Below are positions 8,886 through 17,347 of a DNA stretch of 64,000 bases, piece after piece. The translations under genes and the position numbers were made by a program. The stretch comes from Erysipelothrix aquatica (GTDB lineage Bacteria; Bacillota_I; Bacilli_A; Erysipelotrichales; Erysipelotrichaceae): assembly GCF_009828775.2 (NCBI RefSeq), contig NZ_WTSY02000004.1, forward strand, positions 1 to 64,000, written 5' to 3'. How positions within the stretch are numbered: the first letter of the stretch is position 1; each line of letters begins with the position of its first letter. A model generated the notes under the pieces. The model did no database searches and had not been told where the DNA came from. It saw only the letters and a list, made by a program, of their open reading frames with translations.

Positions 8886-9914
8886 TTATTTGAAATCTAC
8901 AAAGTAATCTTGTGGTTCAACCATTTTTAGTTTCTTTTCAAAAATATAGGTTGAGACATAGCTCATAGCAACTGGTACAACAACGAATGCAACAACAGCA
9001 ATCAATAGTTGATCCATACCATAGCCAACAATATTTAAGTGATTAATTGGTCCAATTAATCCACTAATACCAAATCCAGCACTTGCAGGTGTACCTTGAA
9101 TCATCAATAAGCCCGCGACAGCACCGGTGACTGCTGCATTTAGAATAATTGGTAACATCATTTTCGGCTTTTTAATCATGTTTGCCATTTGCATTTTTGG
9201 TGATCCTAAGAAGTGTGCAATGCTGGTTCCAAATCCATTAACACTAAAGCCTGCAACAGCAAGGCCAAATCCAGCAGCACAAATTCCTAAGTTTGCAGCT
9301 CCTGAGGCAACACCTGTTAGTGAAATTGCCATTGCAACACCTGCTGTTGAGAGTGGTGATACAATCATAACAGCGAAGGTAATTGAAATAAGGATTCCTG
9401 CAACGATTGGTGTGAAGCTTGTAAAGCTATTAACCATTGCTCCTACAAATCCTGTAACAGATGCAACATAAGGTAACATAAATAAGCCAAGTCCACCAAC
9501 TCCTACAGTTACGATTGTTGGAATTAAAAGAATTGAGTATGCCTTGAAACGACTTCCAATTAATTGCATAACGTAAACTGCAATTCCCGCAACAATTCCT
9601 GCGTTAATGACATCCCCGATTCCTACTAATGCGAGCATGCCGTCTTTGAATACAAAGGCACCTGATCCGATAGCCGTTGTAATCGCAAGTGTTGCTGATT
9701 GAATTGGCGTTAATTTGAATTGCATTGCAATCGTGAGTCCCATAATGACTGCAAGTAAGCGTGTTGCGATGGTTGTTATATTAACAACTTCAGTCCAGTT
9801 TAGTGCTTTTGCTACTTCCCCTAATAGCGCACCAGGAATTAATGCAACGACGATACCGACGCTCATTCCTGTCAATACTTTATTGATAAACGATTTAAAA
9901 CTTTCCTTTTCCAT
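8886..9914 (-). CDS. PTS EIIC-like membrane protein (PTS_EIIC_2 type)
   Basis: About 342 residues with around ten hydrophobic segments rich in Gly/Ala, matching the EIIC-like family often annotated as PTS sugar transporter subunit IIC (e.g. GMSVGIVVALIPGALLGE at the N-terminus and FGTSIAHFLGSPKMQMAN in the middle). No EIIA or EIIB is nearby, so phosphotransfer coupling is unproven and it may act as a permease. ATG at 9914 is chosen because AGGAGG lies just upstream. Paired with the D-hydroxyacid dehydrogenase, it could move a substrate or product of that enzyme. Confidence 0.75.
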   Translation of the reverse strand: MEKESFKSFINKVLTGMSVGIVVALIPGALLGEVAKALNWTEVVNITTIATRLLAVIMGLTIAMQFKLTPIQSATLAITTAIGSGAFVFKDGMLALVGIGDVINAGIVAGIAVYVMQLIGSRFKAYSILLIPTIVTVGVGGLGLFMLPYVASVTGFVGAMVNSFTSFTPIVAGILISITFAVMIVSPLSTAGVAMAISLTGVASGAANLGICAAGFGLAVAGFSVNGFGTSIAHFLGSPKMQMANMIKKPKMMLPIILNAAVTGAVAGLLMIQGTPASAGFGISGLIGPINHLNIVGYGMDQLLIAVVAFVVVPVAMSYVSTYIFEKKLKMVEPQDYFVDFK

Positions 9915-9953
9915 ATGCCCTCCTGGCGACAATTGTTATTGTCTTCACAAACA

Positions 9954-9984
9954 ATGTTAAGGCATTCCCTTAGGGCATGGACAA
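9954..9984 (-). promoter_or_regulatory. MerR-type promoter of EIIC/dehydrogenase operon
   Basis: On the - strand a TTGTCC -35 (9984-9979) and TAACAT -10 (9959-9954) are 19 bp apart, the long spacer typical of MerR-activated promoters. The spacer holds palindromic CCCTAAGGG. The core TCCAnnnCCTAAnGGnATG recurs upstream of the MerR gene itself. Confidence 0.5.
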
Positions 9985-9990
9985 TCATTC

Positions 9991-10809
9991 TTAAACAATT
10001 CGAACTTGAATTTCTTGAATCATTTCTGCGTCAGCATTCACAAATGTGTAATCGATGAGGCTAAAATCATAGAAATTGCCGATCGGTTGATACCCATTTT
10101 CAAGGCACCAATCGGATAGCATTTGAACTGATTTTTCGTCAAAGTAGCCGCCTTTTTTGTACATACACGCATATTTACCGCCTTCTGCGTATATTTTATC
10201 AATATTCTCGATGCTTTCGGGTAGCTCAATAAACGCTCCAATTTTAGCGTACATTTCTGATTTATTGTTATCATCCTGGACTGAAACGGTACCATATGGC
10301 ATTTGTGAAAATTTGTTCAAAGTATTCAAAGTTTTCAAAATTCGACGGTATGCAAGCATGACTCCCAGTGATTTTTCTTCTGGGTTGGCATACTCCACCG
10401 CAAATTCACGATCTTTGAAAAACTTAATATTGGGACGATACAAGTCTCTTTCATCCACTAAATCAGCCTGCTTATAGAAATCAAGGAGGTACCTAAGGTC
10501 ATCCTTTTTGCGACGTAATGCTTCCATTTCTAGGGTAACCTCTTGTAATCGACGTTCCAGTTCTGTGATGAGCATTGTCATATTTCGATTTTCAAGCAGC
10601 TCACCAATCTCTACGAGCGTAAAACCTAAGTCTTTTAAGTAAATTATTTGTTTTAAATACGGAAATTGTTCGCGAACATAATAGCGATATCCTGTATCTT
10701 CATCAATTTGTTTGGGGACAAACAAACCGATACGATCATAGTAAAGCAATGTTTTTTTACTGATGCTGTGAAGTTGAGCAACTTCGGTAATCATAAAGAG
10801 TCGTTCCAT
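9991..10809 (-). CDS. MerR-family regulator with GyrI-like effector domain
   Basis: A 272-residue BmrR/TipA-type regulator. Winged HTH at 1-70 (ITEVAQLHSISKKTLLYYD, then GYRYYVREQF and the dimerisation helix entry LKDLGFTLVEIGELL), coiled coil 78-115, C-terminal effector domain 120-272 resembling GyrI-like small-molecule binding modules (GGKYACMYKKGGYFDE). It sits directly upstream of the EIIC/dehydrogenase genes on the same strand, and a shared sequence element marks both its own promoter and theirs, suggesting control of both. The ligand is unknown. Confidence 0.85.
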   Translation of the reverse strand: MERLFMITEVAQLHSISKKTLLYYDRIGLFVPKQIDEDTGYRYYVREQFPYLKQIIYLKDLGFTLVEIGELLENRNMTMLITELERRLQEVTLEMEALRRKKDDLRYLLDFYKQADLVDERDLYRPNIKFFKDREFAVEYANPEEKSLGVMLAYRRILKTLNTLNKFSQMPYGTVSVQDDNNKSEMYAKIGAFIELPESIENIDKIYAEGGKYACMYKKGGYFDEKSVQMLSDWCLENGYQPIGNFYDFSLIDYTFVNADAEMIQEIQVRIV

Positions 10810-10838
10810 AGTCGATACCTCATCGAACTCACACCTTA

Positions 10839-10871
10839 ATTTTAACAGGTCATGCCGTTAGGCAGTGGAAA
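10839..10871 (-). promoter_or_regulatory. Candidate MerR autoregulatory site
   Basis: Upstream of the MerR gene the - strand reads TTTCCACTGCCTAA, then CGGCATGACC, then a TTAAAAT -10. TGCC/GGCA form a small inverted repeat. It shares TCCAnnnCCTAAnGGnATG with the element at 9954-9984. The distance to the -10 is 20-21 bp. Confidence 0.4.
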
Positions 10872-10912
10872 TCACTGATTGAATTTTTTTATAGGTATGG
10901 CTTCGTTTCTTT

Positions 10913-12265
10913 CTATTTGGGGGTGGTCATGCTTTCGCATAAAGTCTTATAGATTGCGTTGAGTGCATGCTCGAGTTGTGCATTCGTAATACGTGTAATC
11001 GTGATACGAATGCCTTTTTTAGTTTCATGGGGATGATAATACGATTTTTCAATTGAAGAGACACTGATCGTTTGTTGTTTTAATTTCGCTATTACCCCAT
11101 CAACGTCAATCAATTCATTAACAAAAATAGTGGAATAGTATCCCGATTGGGCTGGGAGGTGCCATGCTATCGTTGGATCCCATTTTCGGGTAATCATATT
11201 TAAAGTCTTTATTTTTTCATGCAAGCGATCGGATAATGTTCCCGCGTTGTTTTGGAGAATATCGCTTCGGATTGCGGCTTCAAGGGTTGCTTGTGAAACT
11301 AAAGATGGCATTTGGTAGGATGTAAAATAGGAATGCTCAATCGCTTCTTTAAATGTGTCAAGCAAGGCATCGCATACAACCGCATAACCAATTCTTATAA
11401 AGGGAAAGAGTTTTGAGTAACTCTTAAGATATACACATTTGTCAAAGTTAGCATAATAGTAAAGGGGCTCATATTTGGGAATATGAAAGGAGTCATTAAA
11501 ATAGTCATCCTCAATAATATAAACGTCATAACGGTGCGCTAGTTCCATAATGCGACGACGCTGACTCGCAGGTAACACTGTTCCCAATGGGTTATGATTG
11601 CGGGGTACGACATAAAAAAATTTTATAGGCTCCGTTTTGAAAAGTAGTTCTAAACGGTCCATATCCAGTCCGTTTTCGTCGCGCGCAATCGTTAATACAG
11701 GTGCTCCATGGCTATGTAAAAGTTTATTTGCAAATGAAAATGTTGGTGATTCGACCAAAATTTTGGTTTTTTTATTTGGAAAAGTCATTTGGGTAAATAG
11801 CGTCAACATTTGAATTACACCTTGCGTGAGAAAAATATTGCGGGGTTTTGTATAGATATGAAAATCATTGAGATAATCCGCCAACAATCGAGTTAGTGAG
11901 AGGACTCCACGAATCTCTTGTTCGAGTGAACTCTTCCGATACGATTCCAACGCAACATTTAAAACATGTTTTGCTTCGGTAATTGAAAATGCATCGACTA
12001 CTGGATTCCCTGAACTCAAATCGTACGCAATGTTTTCATCATGTTGGTACTGTTGCAGATCATTTGCGACATAATAACCACTTTGGGCTTTTGCATAAAT
12101 GATGTGTTCATTCCGAAGGGTGTCATAAGCCTTGAGAACGGTCCCCTTGCTGCAGGCATACCGGTTCATCATTTCATGAAGTGAGGGTAATTTATCACCA
12201 TACAATAAATACCCATCCCCAATTTCCTGTTTTACATCAAATACTATTTGTTCATATCGTTTCAT
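10913..12265 (-). CDS. MocR-type regulator (GntR HTH fused to aminotransferase-like domain)
   Basis: About 450 residues. N-terminal GntR winged helix (LPSLHEMMNRYACSKGTVLK, 30-60) is joined to a fold-I aminotransferase-like domain (100-450) with PRNHNPLGTVL, IIEDDYFNDSF and the PLP-lysine segment YLKSYSKLFPFIRIGY, so PLP binding should be kept. Start ATG at 12265 chosen for GGAG six bases upstream. It is divergent from a beta-glucoside PTS operon, with three ATGTGGT elements in the shared intergenic region. MocR proteins usually control amino-compound or PLP genes, so a sugar operon neighbour is unusual. Confidence 0.88.
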   Translation of the reverse strand: MKRYEQIVFDVKQEIGDGYLLYGDKLPSLHEMMNRYACSKGTVLKAYDTLRNEHIIYAKAQSGYYVANDLQQYQHDENIAYDLSSGNPVVDAFSITEAKHVLNVALESYRKSSLEQEIRGVLSLTRLLADYLNDFHIYTKPRNIFLTQGVIQMLTLFTQMTFPNKKTKILVESPTFSFANKLLHSHGAPVLTIARDENGLDMDRLELLFKTEPIKFFYVVPRNHNPLGTVLPASQRRRIMELAHRYDVYIIEDDYFNDSFHIPKYEPLYYYANFDKCVYLKSYSKLFPFIRIGYAVVCDALLDTFKEAIEHSYFTSYQMPSLVSQATLEAAIRSDILQNNAGTLSDRLHEKIKTLNMITRKWDPTIAWHLPAQSGYYSTIFVNELIDVDGVIAKLKQQTISVSSIEKSYYHPHETKKGIRITITRITNAQLEHALNAIYKTLCESMTTPK

Positions 12266-12289
12266 AGCTATCTCCATTTGCCTTATCAT

Positions 12290-12364
12290 ACCACATTTTT
12301 GTACCAGTACAGTTGCATATTCCTATTCTTGATGTGGTAATTTCACTCGGCTATAGTATGTGGT
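12290..12364. promoter_or_regulatory. Three ATGTGGT elements between MocR gene and PTS operon
   Basis: ATGTGGT occurs at 12332-12338 and 12358-12364 (direct repeats, 26 bp apart) and inverted at 12290-12296. Direct-repeat operators are known for MocR regulators such as GabR. They flank the likely promoters of both divergent genes. Confidence 0.4.
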
Positions 12365-12420
12365 GTAAGGGCTAACAACGGCCGAGTTAGTCAGTGCTAC
12401 ATCGATAAGGAGAAAATTAG

Positions 12421-13728
12421 ATGGGATTAATCATGAAATGGTTGGAAGATAAATTTCTTCCAATAGCAGTGAAATTAAGTAACCTTCGTTATTTAGTTGC
12501 ACTTCGTGATGGTTTTATTGCTATTATGCCTATTAGCATGTTTGGAGCGCTTAACATTATGGTTAAAGAAATCCTCCTCACACCAACATCACTATTCGGT
12601 GCATCATTGAATAAATGGTCTTTCTATGCAGAAAATATACAGCCGTTTTTCGACAGTGTATTATTACCGATTTCTAACCAAATTTGGTGGGGATCGCTCG
12701 CATTAGGAATTGTATTTACAGTATTTACGATTTCGTATAAACTTGCGGAATTTGACAAACAAGACTCACTCACTGCAGGTGTTCTCGCAGTTGTTTCATA
12801 CTTTATGCTACTACCACAACAAGCAGGCCCTGATGCTGCATGGGGAACAGTATCATGGACATCGTTCAACTCAGAAGCGATTTTTACAGGTATTATTGTT
12901 GCGATTGTATCAACTGAAGTCTTTATGTTTATGAATCGTAAGGGTTGGGTAATTAAAATGCCAGAACAAGTCCCACCCGCAGTATCACGAGCATTTAGTG
13001 CCGTTATTCCTGCTGGTGTTGTCATGTTTATGTTTGGAATCTTCTCATATCTTACTTTAACAGTTCTTGGAACAACGTTAAAAGATATTATTAACACTTC
13101 CATTCAGATTCCACTTACAAGCCTTGGACAATCACCGTTTACCTTGATTTTAATTACACTTATTTCACAGGTTTTATGGTTCTTTGGATTGCATGGTTCC
13201 TTAATTGTTGGACCGGTTCTTGATACGATGTACTCTGCATCACTATCACAGAATGCTGAAGCAGTCTTAGTACACGGTGTGCAAGCACCCAATGCAATCA
13301 CGCGAAATATTATTGATCTCTATGGGATGGCGGGAGGATCTGGTGCAACATTAGCGTTAATTATCGCAATCTTCATCATTTCGAAACGTGCAGACTACCG
13401 AGAGTTGGCGAAATTGTCATTAATGCCCGGTGTCTTCCAAATCAACGAGCCCGTTATTTATGGGTTACCGATTGTCTTGAATCCTGTACTTGCAATACCA
13501 TTTATTATTATTCCACCGATTATGGTTACGATAGGTTGGTTCTTTACAGCAGTGATCCCATTTGCGGGACGTGTCTATATTGCCCCACCGTGGGTCGTAC
13601 CACCAATTCTGAATACATTCTTAGCTACAGGAGGAAGTCTCAGTGCCACCTTCCTATCCATCTGTACATTGGCTTTATCAGTAGTTATTTATATTCCATT
13701 TGTAAACTTAGCAAATAAAATGGATTAA
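12421..13728 (+). CDS. PTS EIIC, cellobiose/beta-glucoside (Lac family)
   Basis: A 435-residue membrane permease of the PTS lactose/cellobiose family, similar to CelB/LicC. It has eight to ten hydrophobic segments and the conserved loop INEPVIYGLPIVLNP (about residue 345), part of the sugar-binding region. AAGGAG lies eight bases upstream of the ATG. It leads an operon with a ROK kinase and a GH4 enzyme, indicating uptake and phosphorylation of a beta-glucoside or cellobiose. EIIA and EIIB partners are not in the window, so it must share them with another locus. Confidence 0.9.
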   Translation: MGLIMKWLEDKFLPIAVKLSNLRYLVALRDGFIAIMPISMFGALNIMVKEILLTPTSLFGASLNKWSFYAENIQPFFDSVLLPISNQIWWGSLALGIVFTVFTISYKLAEFDKQDSLTAGVLAVVSYFMLLPQQAGPDAAWGTVSWTSFNSEAIFTGIIVAIVSTEVFMFMNRKGWVIKMPEQVPPAVSRAFSAVIPAGVVMFMFGIFSYLTLTVLGTTLKDIINTSIQIPLTSLGQSPFTLILITLISQVLWFFGLHGSLIVGPVLDTMYSASLSQNAEAVLVHGVQAPNAITRNIIDLYGMAGGSGATLALIIAIFIISKRADYRELAKLSLMPGVFQINEPVIYGLPIVLNPVLAIPFIIIPPIMVTIGWFFTAVIPFAGRVYIAPPWVVPPILNTFLATGGSLSATFLSICTLALSVVIYIPFVNLANKMD

Positions 13729-13760
13729 CGTTTCCACAAACGTAGAAATAGGAGATTTTT

Positions 13761-14663
13761 ATGAAACGATTTTTAGGAATAGATGTTGGCGGCAGTTCGA
13801 TTAAATATGGCGTCTACAACGATCAGGGGATTGCATATGCTGACGAACAAGGTCAGTGTGTGACACCCAAAACGTCTCTAGACGATTTTGTTAATCAAGT
13901 TGTTGATATTATTGTGGGTTACCCAGATCTTGACGGTGTCGGACTGAGCATTCCCGGTGGTGTCAATACGGATACCCAATCGATTATTGAAGGTGGTGCG
14001 GTCCCAGTAATTGGGGGATCAGACCTGAGTGACATTCTTAAGGCACGCACAGAATTCGAGATTGTGATTGAAAATGACGCAAACTGTGTGGCCTTGGCAG
14101 AAAAATGGATTGGTAATGGTGTTGATGCACGTAACCTTGTCTGTATTACCATCGGTAGTGGTATCGGTGGTGGAATCATCTTAAACCACGAACTTTACAC
14201 TGGCAGTAATTTCTTTGCTGGCGAGTTCGGATATATGATTCATCGTGAATTCGAAGATTATGCAGATATCGAGATTATGAGTGCAACCAGTGCTTCGATC
14301 CCCATGATTAAAATGGTCGCAAATGCCAAAAATGTTCCTTACGAATCGTTAGACGGTAAAAAAGTCTTCGCAATGCTAGATGCATGCGATCCAGATGTTG
14401 AAGCTATCTATAAGCGCTGGATCCGGGCTCTGGCAACCGGTGTTCTTAACATCGGCTTTGCCCTTGATCCCGATACAATATTGATTGGTGGCGGTGTAAG
14501 CGCAGTACCACGAATCGTTAATGATATTCGAGATCAAGTGGCACATATGAACAAATACTCAAAACATTGGCACATCGATGTTTGCAAGCAATTCAATGAT
14601 GCTGGAAAAATCGGTGCCGCTTACAATATTATGATGAAGGTGACAAAACATGAAAAAGCTTAA
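13761..14663 (+). CDS. ROK-family sugar kinase
   Basis: A 300-residue ROK protein with phosphate-binding GIDVGGSSIKYGVYN at the N-terminus and TIGSGIGGGIIL near residue 135; the catalytic Asp is probably in IENDANCVA. The family's Cys-rich zinc motif is absent after GEFGYMIH, as in some beta-glucoside kinases and glucokinases. No N-terminal HTH, so it is an enzyme rather than a repressor. It overlaps the next gene by 14 bp. Likely role: phosphorylating glucose or a beta-glucoside released by its neighbours. Confidence 0.88.
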   Translation: MKRFLGIDVGGSSIKYGVYNDQGIAYADEQGQCVTPKTSLDDFVNQVVDIIVGYPDLDGVGLSIPGGVNTDTQSIIEGGAVPVIGGSDLSDILKARTEFEIVIENDANCVALAEKWIGNGVDARNLVCITIGSGIGGGIILNHELYTGSNFFAGEFGYMIHREFEDYADIEIMSATSASIPMIKMVANAKNVPYESLDGKKVFAMLDACDPDVEAIYKRWIRALATGVLNIGFALDPDTILIGGGVSAVPRIVNDIRDQVAHMNKYSKHWHIDVCKQFNDAGKIGAAYNIMMKVTKHEKA

Positions 14664-15966
14664 AGTCGTTACAATTGGAGGGGGTAGCAGTTATACTCCT
14701 GAACTCGTTGAAGGTTTCATCTTACGTTATGATTCACTTCCAATCACAGAATTATGGCTCGTTGATATTGAAGAAGGTAAAGAAAAACTTGAAATTGTTG
14801 GAAAACTTGCACAGCGTATGGTTGAAAAAGCAGGTCTACCAATCAAAGTCATTTTAAGCCTTGATCGTCGCGAGGCACTGAAAGATGCAGACTTTGTAAC
14901 TACCCAAATGCGGGTCGGCCAAATTGATGCACGTATCTTGGATGAGCGAATTCCAATTTCACATGGCATGATTGGGCAAGAAACGAATGGTGCTGGAGGC
15001 ATGTTCAAAGCCTTTCGAACGATTCCTGTAATCTTAGACATTGTGAAAGATATTCAAGAACTCTGTCCTGATGCATGGATGATTAACTTTACGAACCCTG
15101 CGGGAATGGTTACTGAAGCAATCACTCGTTATACCGATTTTAAACGTACTATCGGTTTGTGTAATGTGCCTGTCGATATGAAGTTCCACTTTGCGAAGAT
15201 TCTTGACGTCGACTATAACGCTTTGACGTTGCAATTGAGTGGCTTGAATCATCATGTCTTTATCACTGATATCTTCCATAACAACACCAGTGTCTTCGAT
15301 ACAGTCATCGAAAACTATATCCAAAAAGGTTCTGAAACTTTAGAAATGAAAAACTTTAGTACCTTGGCATATACACCTGAATTTATCAAAGGACTTAACG
15401 CAATTCCATGTCCTTACCATAACTACTACTATTTCACGCAAGAGCAATTAGCAAAGAACATTGAAGAGTTTAACAATGGAACCGTTCGTGGTGAAGTTGT
15501 ACAAAAACTGGAAACAGAATTGTTCGAACAATACAAAGATGTGAATCTTGCCGTGAAACCAAAACAATTAGAATTACGCGGTGGTGCGCACTATTCTGAT
15601 GCAGCATGTAGTTTGATTGATTCAATTTACAATGATCGTCAAGACATTCAATATGTTAATACATTAAATAACGGGGCCATCTCGAATCTTCCTTCAGACA
15701 CCGTTATCGAAGTTGCTGCAACCATCACAAAAGATGGACCTGTTCCAATTCCTGTGGGAACCCTACGCCCTGCGATAAATGGAACAGTTCAAAACATTAA
15801 GGCATTTGAACTAATGACTATTGAAGCAGCCATCACTGGAAATACAGATCTTGCGATCACTGCGCTAAGCAGTAACCCTTTGTGCCCAAGTTCATACAAG
15901 GCACGTGAAGTTGTACTTGAGATGTTGGATGCTCATAAAGCTTACCTTCCTCAGTTCTTCAAATAA
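14650..15966 (+). CDS. 6-phospho-beta-glucosidase, GH4
   Basis: A 438-residue GH4 enzyme needing NAD+ and a divalent metal. N-terminal dinucleotide fold VVTIGGGSSYTPELVEG, then NFTNPAGMVTEA, the metal-binding GLCNVP with its Cys (about 173) and GLNHHVF with the metal His (about 200). Closest to LicH/CelF, which hydrolyse cellobiose-6-phosphate or aryl-6-phospho-beta-glucosides, rather than to alpha-specific GH4 members. Last gene of the PTS EIIC-ROK-GH4 operon, followed by a strong terminator. Confidence 0.9.
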   Translation: MKKLKVVTIGGGSSYTPELVEGFILRYDSLPITELWLVDIEEGKEKLEIVGKLAQRMVEKAGLPIKVILSLDRREALKDADFVTTQMRVGQIDARILDERIPISHGMIGQETNGAGGMFKAFRTIPVILDIVKDIQELCPDAWMINFTNPAGMVTEAITRYTDFKRTIGLCNVPVDMKFHFAKILDVDYNALTLQLSGLNHHVFITDIFHNNTSVFDTVIENYIQKGSETLEMKNFSTLAYTPEFIKGLNAIPCPYHNYYYFTQEQLAKNIEEFNNGTVRGEVVQKLETELFEQYKDVNLAVKPKQLELRGGAHYSDAACSLIDSIYNDRQDIQYVNTLNNGAISNLPSDTVIEVAATITKDGPVPIPVGTLRPAINGTVQNIKAFELMTIEAAITGNTDLAITALSSNPLCPSSYKAREVVLEMLDAHKAYLPQFFK

Positions 15967-16007
15967 TAAAAAACTCTGTTTCGTCATTTGACAAACAGAG
16001 TTTTTTT
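15967..16007 (+). terminator. Terminator of beta-glucoside operon
   Basis: Stem AAACTCTGTTT / AAACAGAGTTT with an 11-nt loop and seven T residues on the + strand. Confidence 0.85.
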
Positions 16008-16025
16008 ACATAAGATAGCCAATTA

Positions 16026-16193
16026 TTATGAGGTTGCCATCACATTAGTTTTCCACTTATCGTGAATTACTATTCCCGCATGCGATAGACGTTTAGCATT
16101 ATCGTTATGTTTTATTGTGCCATCAGATACCATTATGCCCACCAACATAAATGTATCTATGAACGCTCGAACCGCGCTAAAGTCCCAAGAACC
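16026..16193 (-). pseudogene. Possible gene remnant in the 15967-16303 gap
   Basis: This gap holds an open - strand stretch of 55 codons ending at TAA 16026, with protein-like composition (e.g. IDTFMLVGIMVSDG and RLSHAGIVIHDKWK). An ATG at 16148 would give 40 residues, but no good ribosome binding site was seen. It looks like the C-terminal end of a decayed gene; the family was not recognised. Nothing else was seen between 16200 and 16303. Confidence 0.3.
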
Positions 16194-16303
16194 TTAACAA
16201 TGATTCTTTTGAATTATAACTTACTACAACCACTTTGCGGGTATGACGTCATCACTACAGCGAAATATGTCATCAAATGATTAAAATACCGTCGGACCTT
16301 GTC

Positions 16304-17347
16304 TTACTGATATTCATTGAAAATCAAGAACGATGGAAACTTTGGATCAAATGCGGTTGATTTGGGCGGCATAATCGCGCGCTTACTCGAGACAAATAAG
16401 ACCTCCTCTTTGGAGATTGGTGCAAGCTCTAGCTGTACCGCTTGAATGTTGTGCTTGCATTTATCTTTGCATGATTTGGAACTTATATAGTACTCTAACT
16501 GGCTTGTATCATAAATTCCGAAAGCTTGTGACAGTATCTGCGTATTAAGTCTGTAGACATCATTATTCCAAAAATCATCCGATTCTAGATCAATCAATTT
16601 AACATTAACACTTTCAGTACCACGGCTCACTCGTACCACCCCTTTTGTCAATGGGGCGCTTGCATCAGATACTTCAAACTGATTTTTAATGAATGTCATT
16701 GCTTTAGCAAACAATGCATCATCGACTTGCGGAATCATGCGATCAATGCTATTAATTTCGATATCATCAATACTCATTAAGCAACTAAAGATTGTGCCTT
16801 TACGACGCCACAAAGAACTTGTATAGAGACGGTGATGACCATCACCTACTATAAGTGTCTCAATAACACTGAGTCGTTGCATAATGAGTTCGGCGTTGGC
16901 TTCATTGAAAATATGAACTGCCATTGTATCCATTTGAATTGTCTCATGGTCGTATGTATCGACAATATTTTTCAATTGTAAATCCGTTGGACTCATCAAA
17001 AATACCGGTGCCGTTTCTGCATTATATGCTTTAAGATTGCTGAGCATTCCCTGAATGATATCTGGCAACACAAGTTCATGGGTAATCAAATTACCCTCTG
17101 TATAATCACTCATGTCTACATTACAGATGACGCAATACTTCTCATCTCTTTCAACAATATATACAACATTCTCATAGGCTACAATGGCTTGCTCGTTTAG
17201 TTTGTCTTTCTCTTCTTGATTGAGAAAGCGGGTCTTATCATCAAAGTTAATGCAGTCGTCGGTTATCTTTGCAAGATTGATAAAGTCAGGTCCATAAATA
17301 TGCCCACTTACATTCAAGTGGCTTTTTTTTAGAGGCGAAAGTTTCAT
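16304..17347 (-). CDS. DUF1015 family protein, possible small-molecule kinase
   Basis: A 347-residue cytoplasmic protein matching DUF1015: central VGDGHHRLYTS (about 195), which recalls the ParB-fold kinase signature, and C-terminal MPPKSTAFDPKFPS. DUF1015 genes often lie near phosphoserine biosynthesis genes, and ParB-like SerK/SbnI are free-serine kinases; a serine kinase role here is inference only. It starts where the upstream nucleotidyltransferase/PLP gene ends (4-bp overlap), so the two are translationally coupled and probably work in one pathway. Confidence 0.75.
   Translation of the reverse strand: MKLSPLKKSHLNVSGHIYGPDFINLAKITDDCINFDDKTRFLNQEEKDKLNEQAIVAYENVVYIVERDEKYCVICNVDMSDYTEGNLITHELVLPDIIQGMLSNLKAYNAETAPVFLMSPTDLQLKNIVDTYDHETIQMDTMAVHIFNEANAELIMQRLSVIETLIVGDGHHRLYTSSLWRRKGTIFSCLMSIDDIEINSIDRMIPQVDDALFAKAMTFIKNQFEVSDASAPLTKGVVRVSRGTESVNVKLIDLESDDFWNNDVYRLNTQILSQAFGIYDTSQLEYYISSKSCKDKCKHNIQAVQLELAPISKEEVLFVSSKRAIMPPKSTAFDPKFPSFLIFNEYQ

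Noticed and set aside
13728-13743. Small hairpin ACGTTT-CCAC-AAACGT between EIIC and ROK genes
   Set aside because: No T run and a weak stem; not a terminator and the operon continues.
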